Shown piece by piece: positions 41,907-51,180 of a DNA stretch of 64,000 bases. Under the pieces are notes generated by a model. That model was not told the DNA's origin and did not search any database. It was given only the letters and a program-made list of their open reading frames with translations. The number at the start of each line of letters is the position of its first letter. The stretch's first letter is position 1. Source of the DNA: CAWKCE01 sp032127035 (GTDB taxonomy: Bacteria > Actinomycetota > Actinomycetes > JAHEKZ01); assembly GCA_963848085.1 (NCBI GenBank), contig CAWKCE010000003.1:1054001-1118000 (forward strand), read 5' to 3'. Both the position numbers and the translations under genes were made by a program.

Positions 41907-43388
41907 ATGACGAGCAGCACCGAAGCCCCCTCCAGCCCTGCCGCCGCTCAGGTGGCCGTCAACGACATCGGCTCGGAGGAGGACTTCCTCGCCGCTATCG
42001 ACCTGACGATCAAGTACTTCAACGACGGTGACATCGTCGAGGGCACGATCGTCAAGGTGGACCGCGACGAGGTGCTCCTCGACATCGGCTACAAGACCGA
42101 AGGCGTCATCCCCTCCCGCGAGCTGTCGATCAAGCACGACGTCGACCCCTCGGACGTGGTAGCGGTGGGTGACGCGGTCGAGGCCCTCGTCCTGCAGAAG
42201 GAGGACAAGGAAGGCCGTCTGATCCTGTCCAAGAAGCGCGCGCAGTACGAGCGGGCCTGGGGCACGATCGAGCAGATCAAGGAGGAGGACGGGGTCGTCA
42301 AGGGCACCGTCATCGAGGTCGTCAAGGGCGGCCTGATCCTCGACATCGGTCTGCGTGGCTTCCTACCGGCGTCCCTGGTCGAGATGCGCCGCGTGCGCGA
42401 CCTCCAGCCGTACGTCGGCAAGGAGATCGAGGCCAAGATCATCGAGCTGGACAAGAACCGGAACAACGTCGTGCTGTCCCGCCGCGCCTGGCTGGAGCAG
42501 ACGCAGTCCGCGGTGCGGCAGAACTTCCTCACCACGCTGCAGAAGGGCCAGGTCCGCAGCGGGGTGGTCAGCAGCATCGTCAACTTCGGCGCCTTCGTCG
42601 ACCTCGGCGGCGTGGACGGTCTGGTCCACGTCTCCGAGCTGTCCTGGAAGCACATCGACCACCCCTCTGAGGTCGTCGAGGTGGGCCAGGAGGTCACCGT
42701 CGAGGTGCTCGACGTCGACATGGACCGAGAGCGTGTCTCGCTGTCGCTGAAGGCGACGCAAGAGGACCCGTGGCAGCAGTTCGCCCGGACGCACCAGATC
42801 GGCCAGGTCGTCCCCGGCAAGGTCACCAAGCTGGTCCCCTTCGGTGCCTTCGTCCGCGTCGAGGAGGGCATCGAGGGCCTGGTGCACATCTCGGAGCTGG
42901 CCGAGCGCCACGTCGAGATCCCCGAGCAGGTCGTGCAGGTCGGTACCGAGATCTTCGTCAAGGTCATCGACATCGACCTCGAGCGCCGGCGCATCTCGTT
43001 GTCCCTCAAGCAGGCCAACGAGGGCGCGGCCATCGAGACCGTCGAGTTCGACCCGACGCTGTACGGCATGGCGGCCAACTACGACGAGAACGGCGCCTAC
43101 ATCTACCCGGACGGCTTCGACCCCGAGACCGGAGACTGGCTTCCCGGCTACGACACGCAGCGCGAGGAGTGGGAGCGCCAGTACGCGGAGGCCCAGATCC
43201 GCTTCGAGGCACACAAGAAGCAGATGGAAGAGGCCCGCAAGGCCGACGCTGCCGCCGTCGTCGAGAGCGGCGAGGCCGCACCGTCGACGTACTCCACGGA
43301 CACGGTGGTCGAGGAGGACACGGAAGGCTCCCTGGCCTCGGACGAGGCGTTGGCGGCGCTCCGCGAGAAGCTGACCGGCGACAGCTGA
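41907..43388 (+). CDS. rpsA: 30S ribosomal protein S1
   Basis: A 493-residue protein with four S1 (OB) repeats at about residues 34-105, 122-190, 208-278 and 292-365, each ending in a VVLSRR- or RISLSLK-like strand. The third and fourth are the best conserved (SSIVNFGAFVDLGGVDGLVHVSELS and LVPFGAFVRVEEGIEGLVHISELA). An acidic, disordered tail follows. Actinobacterial S1 normally has four repeats. The 157-base upstream gap shows only a weak GGAG ahead of the ATG. A hairpin CCCGGA/TCCGGG at about 43402-43422 may end the transcript. Confidence 0.96.
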   Translation: MTSSTEAPSSPAAAQVAVNDIGSEEDFLAAIDLTIKYFNDGDIVEGTIVKVDRDEVLLDIGYKTEGVIPSRELSIKHDVDPSDVVAVGDAVEALVLQKEDKEGRLILSKKRAQYERAWGTIEQIKEEDGVVKGTVIEVVKGGLILDIGLRGFLPASLVEMRRVRDLQPYVGKEIEAKIIELDKNRNNVVLSRRAWLEQTQSAVRQNFLTTLQKGQVRSGVVSSIVNFGAFVDLGGVDGLVHVSELSWKHIDHPSEVVEVGQEVTVEVLDVDMDRERVSLSLKATQEDPWQQFARTHQIGQVVPGKVTKLVPFGAFVRVEEGIEGLVHISELAERHVEIPEQVVQVGTEIFVKVIDIDLERRRISLSLKQANEGAAIETVEFDPTLYGMAANYDENGAYIYPDGFDPETGDWLPGYDTQREEWERQYAEAQIRFEAHKKQMEEARKADAAAVVESGEAAPSTYSTDTVVEEDTEGSLASDEALAALREKLTGDS

Positions 43389-43466
43389 GTCGCGGGCACG
43401 CCCGGAGGCGATGGTTCCGGGCTACGCGGTGGTGACGTCAGAGTTTCCGATCCGGGAGGACAACCA

Positions 43467-44288
43467 GTGAGCCAGGCCCAGGACCTCCCGCCGGACGTCG
43501 TCAGCGATGACGCGCAGTTCGCCTCAGCGGTCGCCAGCACCGCTGGACGGGCGCTCGAGTCGCTGCGGCGTTCCTCGCGCTGGGAGGACCCCCGGGAGCT
43601 CAAGGACGCCGGAGACCGGCTGGCGCAGGGTCTGATCGCGGCACTGCTCCGGACCTACCGGCCCGACGACTCCGTGCTGTCGGAGGAGGCTGCCGACGAC
43701 AAGGCACGGCTGGCCGCCGACCGGGTCTGGATCATCGACCCGCTCGACGGAACGAGGGAGTTCTCCGAGCCGCCCCGCGACGACTGGGCAGTGCATGTTG
43801 CGCTGTGGGAGAGGACGCCCGGGTCCGGACCGGGTGTGGGGGACCTCACGGTGGGTGCCGTGGCGTTGCCCGCACGAGACCTGACCTTGTCCACGTACGA
43901 TGTTCCCGTGCTGGCTCCCGCCCGGAGCAGCCGGCCACGGGTCCTGGTCAGCCGGACGCGCCCTCCCGCAGAGGCGGAGGCGGTTGCGTCGGCGCTGAAT
44001 GGAGAGCTCGTGCCGCTCGGCTCCGCAGGGGCCAAGACGATGGCCGTGCTGTTGGGTGACGGCGATGTCTACGTCCACTCAGGTGGCCAGTACGAGTGGG
44101 ACAGCGCGGCTCCGGTCGCGGTGGCCCGTGCGGCAGGGCTGCACTGCAGCCGGGTCGACGGCAGCGCCCTGGTGTACAACCAGGACAACACGTGGCTGCC
44201 GGACCTGGTGGTGTGCCGCCCCGAGCTGGCGGAGGCCGTTCAGGCGGCCCTGGGCCAGCATGCCGCGACTGACCGACCGACCGACTGA
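43467..44288 (+). CDS. cysQ: 3'(2'),5'-bisphosphate nucleotidase CysQ
   Basis: A 273-residue member of the inositol-monophosphatase superfamily. The metal site is VLSEEAADD, WIIDPLDGTREF (DPLDGT at residues 91-96) and the late QYEWDSAAPVAVA. It removes the phosphate from PAP or PAPS, recycling the byproduct of sulfate reduction and sulfotransfer; the next genes make APS. GTG 43467 follows GGAGG. The C-terminal DRPTD and stop lie in a tetranucleotide repeat. Confidence 0.9.
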   Translation: MSQAQDLPPDVVSDDAQFASAVASTAGRALESLRRSSRWEDPRELKDAGDRLAQGLIAALLRTYRPDDSVLSEEAADDKARLAADRVWIIDPLDGTREFSEPPRDDWAVHVALWERTPGSGPGVGDLTVGAVALPARDLTLSTYDVPVLAPARSSRPRVLVSRTRPPAEAEAVASALNGELVPLGSAGAKTMAVLLGDGDVYVHSGGQYEWDSAAPVAVARAAGLHCSRVDGSALVYNQDNTWLPDLVVCRPELAEAVQAALGQHAATDRPTD

Positions 44289-44300
44289 CCGAACGAACCG
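44267..44300. repeat. Tetranucleotide GACY/GAAC tract across the cysQ stop
   Basis: Eight consecutive GACT, GACC or GAAC units run from the last cysQ codons past its stop (44286-44288) into the cysD leader. Repeat interruptions suggest old slippage; only the cysQ tail and the intergenic length would be affected. Confidence 0.85.
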
Positions 44301-44331
44301 AAGCACGCCGAGCAGCGAGAGAGAGACCACC

Positions 44332-45246
44332 TTGTCCGCGATCGACTACCAGCTGACTCAGCTGGACCAGCTCGAGGCCGAGTCCATCCACGTCATGCGC
44401 GAGGTGGCTGCGGAGTTCGAGCGGCCGGTTCTGCTGTTCTCCGGCGGCAAGGACTCCATCGTGATGCTGCGGCTGGCTGAGAAGGCGTTCTGGCCGGCCA
44501 AGCTGCCGTTCCCACTGATGCACGTGGACACCGGTCACAACTTCGCGGAGGTCATGGACTACCGGGACCGTCGGGTGGCCGAGCTCGGCGCGCGGCTGAT
44601 CGTCGCGTCAGTGGAGGACGCGATTGCCGAAGGCGTCGTCCAGGACCCCACCGGCCCCCGAGCCTCGCGAAACTCCATCCAGACGATCCCGCTGCTCCGG
44701 GCCATCCAGTCGCACCGGTTCGACGCCGTCTTCGGTGGCGCCCGCCGGGACGAGGAGAAGGCGCGCGCCAAGGAACGGGTGTTCAGCTTCCGAGACGAGT
44801 TCGGGCAGTGGGACCCCAAGGGACAGCGCCCGGAGCTGTGGAGCCTGTACAACGGCCGACACCGCAGTGGCGAGCACATCCGGGTCTTCCCGCTGTCCAA
44901 CTGGACCGAGCTCGACGTCTGGCAGTACGTGCAGCGCGAGGAGCTGGAGCTCCCGTCCATCTACTACGCCCATCGCCGCGAGGTCTTCGACCGCGACGGG
45001 ATGTTGATGGCCGTCACACCGGTAACGCCGGCGCTGGAAGGCGAGGAGCCGTTCGAAGCCATGGTGCGCTATCGAACCGTCGGCGACATGACGTGCACCG
45101 CAGCGGTGGCCTCGGACGCGGACACCCTGGACAAGATCATTGCCGACGTGGCCACCAACCGCATCACTGAGCGGGGGGCGACGCGGGCTGACGACCGTGC
45201 CTCCGAGGCAGCCATGGAGGACCGCAAGAAGGAAGGGTACTTCTGA
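44332..45246 (+). CDS. cysD: Sulfate adenylyltransferase subunit 2 CysD
   Basis: A 304-residue PAPS-reductase-fold protein that adenylates sulfate with the GTPase CysN. LLFSGGKDSIVMLRLAEKAF is the PP-loop, then PLMHVDTGHNF, FGGARRDEEKARAKERVFSF and FPLSNWTELDVWQYV. The start is TTG 44332, with GAGAGAGA just upstream, because no ATG or GTG fits the conserved N terminus; the in-frame extension to 43999 lies inside cysQ. The stop shares one base with the cysN ATG. Confidence 0.93.
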   Translation: MSAIDYQLTQLDQLEAESIHVMREVAAEFERPVLLFSGGKDSIVMLRLAEKAFWPAKLPFPLMHVDTGHNFAEVMDYRDRRVAELGARLIVASVEDAIAEGVVQDPTGPRASRNSIQTIPLLRAIQSHRFDAVFGGARRDEEKARAKERVFSFRDEFGQWDPKGQRPELWSLYNGRHRSGEHIRVFPLSNWTELDVWQYVQREELELPSIYYAHRREVFDRDGMLMAVTPVTPALEGEEPFEAMVRYRTVGDMTCTAAVASDADTLDKIIADVATNRITERGATRADDRASEAAMEDRKKEGYF

Positions 45247-46505
45247 TGGAGCTGCTCAGACTGGCGACGGCCGGCTCCGTCGACGACGGCAAGTCCACAC
45301 TCATCGGCCGGCTGCTCTACGACAGCAAGTCGATCTTCGAGGACCAGCTCGAGGCCGTGGAGCGAACGTCTCGCGACCAGGGTGCCGAGTACACCAACCT
45401 GGCACTGCTCACCGACGGTCTCCGGGCCGAGCGGGAGCAGGGAATCACCATTGACGTGGCGTATCGCTACTTCGCGACGCCGAGGCGCAAGTTCATCATC
45501 GCTGACACCCCCGGGCACATCCAGTACACCCGCAACATGGTCACCGGTGCCTCGACCGCGAACCTCGCGCTGATCCTGGTCGATGCTCGCAACGGTGTGG
45601 TGGAGCAGAGCCGGCGGCACGCGTTCCTGTCGACGCTGCTCCGCGTCCCGCACATGGTCCTGCTGGTCAACAAGATGGACCTCGTCGACTACGACGAGGC
45701 GGCGTTCAACGCGGTCGCGGACGACTTCCGTCAGTTCGCAGCCAAGCTCGACGTCCCAGACCTCACGGTCATCCCGGTGTCCGCCCTCAAGGGCGACAAC
45801 GTCGTCAACCGGTCCGAGAACATGCCCTGGTACGAGGGCACGTCGCTTCTCCACCACCTCGAGAACGTGCACATCGGGTCCGACCAGAACCTCATCGACG
45901 TCCGCTTCCCGGTGCAGTACGTCGTCCGGCCGCAGTCCGACGCCTTCCACGACTACCGCGGCTATGCGGGGACCGTGGTCGGCGGAACGATCAAGGTTGG
46001 CGACGAGGTCTCGGTCCTTCCGAGCGGTCTGACCACCCGGGTGGTCGGGATCGACCTCTACGGCGCGGAGCTGCAGGAGGCTCACCCCCCGATGTCGGTG
46101 ACCCTGCGACTTGCCGACGACCTCGACATCAGTCGAGGTGACCTCATTGCCCGCCCGCACAACCATCCCGAGCCGACGCAGGACGTCGACGCGATGGTGG
46201 TGTGGATGCAGCAGGGGACGCGCATTCAGGAAGGCAGCCGCTACATCGTCAAGCACACCACCCGCACCGCCAAGGCGGTCGTGCGCGAGCTGCAGTACCG
46301 ACTGGACGTGAACGACCTCCACCGGGACGACAAGGCAACCTCGCTCGGACTCAACGAGATCGGACGCGTGCACTTCCGGGTCACGCAGCCGCTGTTCATG
46401 GACGAGTACCGGCGCAACCGGTTCACCGGCTCGTTCATCCTCATCGACGAGCACAGCGGTGCGACGGTCGCCGCAGCCATGGTCGTGGACGCGCACGGCC
46501 ACTGA
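45246..46505 (+). CDS. cysN: Sulfate adenylyltransferase subunit 1 (GTPase) CysN
   Basis: A 419-residue translation-factor-like GTPase. G1 is AGSVDDGKST (residues 9-18), G2 GITIDVAYRYF, G3 DTPGHIQYTRNM, G4 VNKMDLVDYD, followed by two beta-barrels. GTP hydrolysis drives APS formation by CysD. No APS kinase is fused at the C terminus, agreeing with a separate CysC encoded 10 bases away on the other strand. Confidence 0.94.
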   Translation: MELLRLATAGSVDDGKSTLIGRLLYDSKSIFEDQLEAVERTSRDQGAEYTNLALLTDGLRAEREQGITIDVAYRYFATPRRKFIIADTPGHIQYTRNMVTGASTANLALILVDARNGVVEQSRRHAFLSTLLRVPHMVLLVNKMDLVDYDEAAFNAVADDFRQFAAKLDVPDLTVIPVSALKGDNVVNRSENMPWYEGTSLLHHLENVHIGSDQNLIDVRFPVQYVVRPQSDAFHDYRGYAGTVVGGTIKVGDEVSVLPSGLTTRVVGIDLYGAELQEAHPPMSVTLRLADDLDISRGDLIARPHNHPEPTQDVDAMVVWMQQGTRIQEGSRYIVKHTTRTAKAVVRELQYRLDVNDLHRDDKATSLGLNEIGRVHFRVTQPLFMDEYRRNRFTGSFILIDEHSGATVAAAMVVDAHGH

Positions 46506-46515
46506 TCCGCCAGCG

Positions 46516-47883
46516 TCAGGACGGTTCGGTCGTCACCGACTCCACGTAGCCGAGCCGCCGCAGCGTCTCCATCACGTCTGACACGCATGCGTCGACCGGC
46601 CGACCTGTGGTGTCAATGGTCACCTCGGCGTCCGTGGGCTCGTCGTACGGGTCTGAGATCCCGGTGAACTCGGGGATCTCTCCGGCCCTGGCACGGGCGT
46701 ACAGCCCCTTGCGGTCGCGGCGCTCGCACTCCGCGAGGGGCGTTGCGACATGGACGAGCACGAATCCGCCGTGTGCCTCGACCATCGCTCGGACGTCCCT
46801 CCGCGTGCCGTCGTAGGGCGCAATCGGCGCGCACACGGCGATGCCGCCGGCGCGGGTGATCTCACTGGCGACGAAACCGATGCGCCGGACGTTGAGGTCG
46901 CGGTCGACGCGACTGAAGCCGAGCCCTTTGGACAGGTGGTGGCGCACGACGTCGCCGTCGAGCAGGCTCACCGACCGAGTCCCCTGCTCGATCAGCCGGA
47001 CCGCGAGGGCGCGGGCGACGGTCGACTTGCCAGATCCGGACAGGCCGCTCAGCAGGACGGTCAGACCGGCCTGTGCCGGCGGTCGGTGGAGCGAACGCAA
47101 GGTGTCAGCGACTTCGGGTTCGGCCAGCCAGCCGGGGACGGGGCGGTCCCCGGCGAGCACCTCGGCGAGCCGTTGCGCCGAAACCCGTGCCCGGTCCGGA
47201 GGGACGTCGAGGTCGACGAGCCTGACCCCGGTCGCGTCCTCGACGCGACCGGCGGTCACCGGGTCAACGGCGACCGGGACCGCAAGCAGGTGGCAGTCGT
47301 AGGCGCGCGCGACGTGCGCCCTCGCCCGAAGACCGGACTCGTCCCACCCCAGGGTCGGCCAGGGGACGGCGACCAGGTGGTCGCCGGCCCGGCGGGTGGT
47401 GTGCTGCCGGGCCAGCCGGACCGCCCCGTGGACAGCCAGGTCGGTCTCCGCGCCCGTGGGGACGCCGACGAACTCGACGACGCGCAGCGACGCCCGGGAC
47501 GCGTGGTCAGCGGCCTCCACGCGGAACTCATGGGTGCTCGGAGAGTCGCCCCAGACCGCGAACGCCGACTCGGAAGCGCCAAGGTCGGCCGGCAGCAGGC
47601 GAAGGTCGACGTGGTCGGGGTGGCTGACGGGCGTCCCAGCGGTCGGGGTCCCGGTCACGCGGTCCCCCGACGGGGTGGGCGTCACGGCGTCTACCGACAG
47701 CTGGCCGACGGTGACTCCCTCGGGGTCGAGCAGGGAGAGCATCGATCCCGGAGTGGCGGAGCCGGCGGGGACGACCAGCTGCGGCCCGCCCGGGTCGTCG
47801 CCGTAGCGGCCGGGCTGGCGCCCGGTGACCATGAGCTCGAGCCAGGCGAGCTCGTCGCCATGCAGGGTGTGCGCGGTGATCAT
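46516..47883 (-). CDS. cysC: APS kinase CysC with divergent Sat-like N-terminal domain
   Basis: A 455-residue protein. The C-terminal part (about residues 272-450) is a full APS kinase: Walker A GLSGSGKST, DGDVVRHHLSKGLGFSRVDRD, ICAPIAPYDGTR-like loop, and FTGISDPYDEP. It makes PAPS from APS. The N-terminal 270 residues have the layout of an ATP-sulfurylase PUA-like plus nucleotidyl domain (ELAWLELMVTGRQPGRYG, SLLDPEGVTVGQL), but the QxRNPxHRAH and GRD motifs are not seen, so it is probably not catalytic. ATG 47883 has GGAGGGG upstream. Convergent with cysN. Confidence 0.87.
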   Translation of the reverse strand: MITAHTLHGDELAWLELMVTGRQPGRYGDDPGGPQLVVPAGSATPGSMLSLLDPEGVTVGQLSVDAVTPTPSGDRVTGTPTAGTPVSHPDHVDLRLLPADLGASESAFAVWGDSPSTHEFRVEAADHASRASLRVVEFVGVPTGAETDLAVHGAVRLARQHTTRRAGDHLVAVPWPTLGWDESGLRARAHVARAYDCHLLAVPVAVDPVTAGRVEDATGVRLVDLDVPPDRARVSAQRLAEVLAGDRPVPGWLAEPEVADTLRSLHRPPAQAGLTVLLSGLSGSGKSTVARALAVRLIEQGTRSVSLLDGDVVRHHLSKGLGFSRVDRDLNVRRIGFVASEITRAGGIAVCAPIAPYDGTRRDVRAMVEAHGGFVLVHVATPLAECERRDRKGLYARARAGEIPEFTGISDPYDEPTDAEVTIDTTGRPVDACVSDVMETLRRLGYVESVTTEPS

Positions 47884-47978
47884 GGCCCCTCCGCCAAGGC
47901 TGCGCGGCACCTGCCGCCCGACTCCTGAAGCGTACGGCCGGCGAGCTGGCGGCACCGGCCCGGGTGGGGGGTGGCGGG

Positions 47979-48275
47979 CTACCGCGCCAACCGGTCGACG
48001 GCAAGGAGCCCGAGCACGACGAGGACCACCACGAAGGCTGCCGCCGACAGCCCCACCCGCAGTGTCTCCATCGCTGGACTGCGTGGCGGCCGCGTCACGG
48101 GAGCGCGGTGACGCCCGGTGGCGGATGGCACCGCGACGGGTGAGGCGGCCTCCGGCTGGTCCGGGGGCGGCGCCGGGTCCTGCGTCGGCAACGCCAGCGG
48201 AACCGCCAGCACAATGCGCAGCTCGGCATCAGGCAGGTCGTCGAACGACCCGCTGGTGCGCGTGTCGGCAGCCAC
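47979..48275 (-). CDS. Small proline-rich single-pass membrane protein
   Basis: A 98-residue protein: a cytosolic acidic start (SGSFDDLPDAELRIVLAVPLAL), a Pro/Ala-rich middle, then one hydrophobic helix near the C terminus (residues 71-93) and VDRLAR. GGAGG lies 3 bases before the GTG. Not recognised; it sits divergent from coaE and 95 bases upstream of cysC. Could be a tail-anchored accessory protein. Confidence 0.55.
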   Translation of the reverse strand: MAADTRTSGSFDDLPDAELRIVLAVPLALPTQDPAPPPDQPEAASPVAVPSATGRHRAPVTRPPRSPAMETLRVGLSAAAFVVVLVVLGLLAVDRLAR

Positions 48276-48336
48276 GGTCCTCCATCACAGACGAGCAGAC
48301 ACTCGGATCCTGCCATGCGACTGCGACACTGTCGCC

Positions 48337-48969
48337 ATGCTGGATGTCGGGCTCACCGGGGGTCTCGGTTCGGGGAAGAGCACCGTTGCTGCTCTGCTGG
48401 CGGCCCGCGGCGCGTACGTGATCGACGCCGATCTCCTGGCTCGTGAGGCGCTGGCCCCGGGCACGCCGGGTGTCGCGGCGGTGGCGGCAGCGGTGGGGAC
48501 GGAGATCCTGCTCCCAGACGGCTCTGTCGACCGGGCTCGGCTGGCGGCGCGGATCTTCGACGACCCGGCCGCGAGGGCGGCGGTGGAGGGCGTGGTCCAC
48601 CCTGAGGTCGCGCGGCTCACGCGCCGGCGTCGATCCCTGGCCCCCGCAGGGACGCAGGTGGTCGTCCACGACGTGCCCCTGCTGGTCGAGGCTGGGCTGT
48701 CCGAGCGCTATGACGCGGTCGTGGTCGTGGAGTGCGACCACACGACTCGACTCGGTCGGGCGACCGCCCGCGGGATGCCCGAGACTGACGCCCGGGCCCG
48801 CATGGCCGCGCAGGCAACCGATGCCCAACGGCGAGCCGTCGCCGACGTCGTGATCAGCAACAACGGCGACCTGGCCGACCTGGAGCGGCAGGTTGCGGCG
48901 TTGTGGCCGAGGCTTCTTGCCTGGCCGCCCGCCCCCGGCCCGGACGAACCTGTCGGACAGACGTCCTAG
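48337..48969 (+). CDS. coaE: Dephospho-CoA kinase
   Basis: A 210-residue P-loop kinase for the last step of CoA synthesis. Walker A is LTGGLGSGKST, followed by YVIDADLLAREALAPG, the HPEVARL stretch and VVHDVPLLVEAGL. No C-terminal GrpB-like fusion is present, unlike in mycobacteria. ATG 48337 is 6 bases after GACACT, compatible with leaderless transcription; the in-frame extension to 48118 has no ribosome-binding site and covers the divergent gene. Confidence 0.93.
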   Translation: MLDVGLTGGLGSGKSTVAALLAARGAYVIDADLLAREALAPGTPGVAAVAAAVGTEILLPDGSVDRARLAARIFDDPAARAAVEGVVHPEVARLTRRRRSLAPAGTQVVVHDVPLLVEAGLSERYDAVVVVECDHTTRLGRATARGMPETDARARMAAQATDAQRRAVADVVISNNGDLADLERQVAALWPRLLAWPPAPGPDEPVGQTS

Positions 48970-48978
48970 GCTCGTCGC
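48967..48978 (+). promoter_or_regulatory. -10 element of a leaderless uvrB transcript
   Basis: TAGGCT (48967-48972) ends 6 bases before GTG 48979 and includes the coaE stop codon (TAG). No Shine-Dalgarno. Confidence 0.5.
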
Positions 48979-51090
48979 GTGCGCCCAGCCGACCAGATCC
49001 AGCGAACCGTGGCCCCGTTCCGCGTGGTGGCGGACTACGAGCCGTCCGGCGACCAGCCCACGGCCATCGCCGAGCTCGAGAAGCGGATTCGCGCCGGCGA
49101 GCGGGATGTCGTGCTGCTCGGCGCCACCGGCACCGGTAAGTCTGCGACGACCGCCTGGCTCGTGGAGCGCCTCCAACGGCCCACGCTGGTCATCGCACCG
49201 AACAAGACACTGGCTGCCCAGCTGGCCAACGAGTTCCGCGAGCTGATGCCGGACAATGCCGTGGAGTACTTCGTCTCGTACTACGACTACTACCAGCCCG
49301 AGGCGTACATCCCGCAGACCGACACCTACATCGAGAAGGACTCGTCGATCAACGACGAGGTAGAGCGGCTCCGTTACTCGGCCACGAACTCACTCCTCAC
49401 CCGGCGGGACGTGATCGTGGTGGCCACGGTGTCGGCGATCTACGGGCTCGGCACCCCGCAGGAGTACGTCGACCGGATGGTGAAGGTGCGGGTCGGTGAC
49501 ACCATTGACCGGCAGGCCCTGCTGCGCCGGCTTGTCGACGTCCAGTACACCCGCAACGACGTTGCCTTCACCCGAGGGACCTTCCGCGTCCGTGGGGACA
49601 CCGTCGAGGTCATTCCGGTGTACGAGGAGCACGCAGTACGCATCGAGTTCTTCGGAGACGAGGTCGAGCGCCTGTCGACTCTTCACCCCCTCACTGGCGA
49701 GGTCCTCACCGAGGACGACGAGCTGTACGTCTTCCCCGCGTCGCACTACGTCGCCGGTCCGGAGCGCATGGAGCGCGCGGTCGGCGACATCGAGGCCGAG
49801 CTGGCGGAGCGGCTGCCCGAGCTCGAGCAGCAGGGCAAGCTCCTGGAGGCCCAGCGGCTTCGGATGCGCACCACCTACGACCTCGAGATGATGCGGCAGG
49901 TCGGCTCGTGCGCCGGCATCGAGAACTACTCCCGCCACATCGACGGCCGCCCGACAGGTTCACCGCCGCACTGCCTGCTCGACTACTTCCCCGAGGACTT
50001 CCTCCTCGTCATCGACGAGTCGCATGTGACGGTGCCGCAGATCGGCGGGATGTACGAGGGCGACATGTCGCGCAAGCGGAACCTCGTGGACCACGGCTTC
50101 CGACTGCCGAGCGCGATGGACAACCGACCCCTCCGGTGGGACGAGTTCGTGGAGCGGATCGGCCAGACCGTCTACCTGTCGGCGACGCCCGGGCCCTACG
50201 AGCTCGGTCGAGGGCGGGGCGTCGTCGAGCAGATCATCCGACCAACGGGTCTGGTCGACCCGGGGATCGTCGTCAAGCCCACGAAGGGGCAGATCGACGA
50301 CCTCCTGGACAACATCCGGGTGCGCGCGGAGCGGCACGAGCGGGTGCTCGTCACCACGCTGACGAAGAAGATGTCCGAGGACCTCACCGACTACCTGCTG
50401 GAGCTCGGGGTCCGTGTGCGCTACCTGCACTCGGAGGTCGACACGCTGCGGCGGGTCGAGCTGCTGCGTGAGCTGCGGTCGGGGGAGTACGACGTCCTGG
50501 TCGGCATCAACCTGCTCCGGGAGGGCTTGGACCTTCCCGAGGTCTCGCTGGTGTCGATCCTGGACGCCGACAAGGAGGGGTTCCTGCGCTCGGCCCGCTC
50601 GCTGATCCAGACCATCGGTCGGGCGGCCCGCAACGTGTCCGGCGAGGTGCACATGTACGCCGACACCATCACCGCGTCGATGGCCCAGGCCATCGACGAG
50701 ACGAACCGGCGGCGACAGAAGCAGATCGACTACAACCTCGCCCATGGGATCGACCCGACGCCGCTCCGCAAGCGCATCAGCGACATCACTGAGCTGCTCG
50801 CGCGGGAGGACGCCGACACCGCCACCCTGCTGGGTGGCGCGGCGCGGCAGCAGTCGCGGGGGAAGGCGCCGGTTCCCGGACTCAGCTCCCGGGGGAGCGA
50901 GGTGGGGGCGCACGCCTCCACCCTCGTGGGCCTGCCGTCCGCCGACCTCGCAGACCTGATCCAGCAGCTGACCGACCAGATGCACGCTGCGGCTGCCGAC
51001 CTGCAGTTCGAGCTGGCAGCCCGCATCCGGGACGAAGTCTCCGAGCTGAAGAAGGAGCTCCGAGGGATGCGCGAGGCCGGGGTCTCGTGA
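48979..51090 (+). CDS. uvrB: Excinuclease ABC subunit B
   Basis: A 703-residue superfamily 2 helicase-like damage verifier. Walker A is GATGTGKS (residues 48-55), with the beta-hairpin YYDYYQPEAYIPQTDTYIEKD, DEXX-type FLLVIDESHVT, motif VLVGINLLREGLDLPEVSLV, and motif VI QTIGRAARN. A C-terminal UVR motif (LQFELAARIRDEVSELKKEL) binds UvrC. The other Uvr subunits are encoded within 8 kb downstream. Confidence 0.97.
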   Translation: MRPADQIQRTVAPFRVVADYEPSGDQPTAIAELEKRIRAGERDVVLLGATGTGKSATTAWLVERLQRPTLVIAPNKTLAAQLANEFRELMPDNAVEYFVSYYDYYQPEAYIPQTDTYIEKDSSINDEVERLRYSATNSLLTRRDVIVVATVSAIYGLGTPQEYVDRMVKVRVGDTIDRQALLRRLVDVQYTRNDVAFTRGTFRVRGDTVEVIPVYEEHAVRIEFFGDEVERLSTLHPLTGEVLTEDDELYVFPASHYVAGPERMERAVGDIEAELAERLPELEQQGKLLEAQRLRMRTTYDLEMMRQVGSCAGIENYSRHIDGRPTGSPPHCLLDYFPEDFLLVIDESHVTVPQIGGMYEGDMSRKRNLVDHGFRLPSAMDNRPLRWDEFVERIGQTVYLSATPGPYELGRGRGVVEQIIRPTGLVDPGIVVKPTKGQIDDLLDNIRVRAERHERVLVTTLTKKMSEDLTDYLLELGVRVRYLHSEVDTLRRVELLRELRSGEYDVLVGINLLREGLDLPEVSLVSILDADKEGFLRSARSLIQTIGRAARNVSGEVHMYADTITASMAQAIDETNRRRQKQIDYNLAHGIDPTPLRKRISDITELLAREDADTATLLGGAARQQSRGKAPVPGLSSRGSEVGAHASTLVGLPSADLADLIQQLTDQMHAAAADLQFELAARIRDEVSELKKELRGMREAGVS

Positions 51091-51180
51091 CCCGCCGCCG
51101 CGCCGCGCCCGCCCACACCTGAAACGATGACCCCGGTTGGGGCCCCCCGACCGCCAGACTCCACCTGCGACAGGAGCACG

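Noticed and set aside
44267..44300. Phase-variation switch for cysQ
   Set aside because: The tract lies at the very end of the gene, so slippage would not switch the protein off; kept only as a repeat.
51091..51180. yybP-ykoY manganese riboswitch ahead of terC
   Set aside because: Searched because TerC genes often have one; the conserved loop motifs are not present in these 90 bases.
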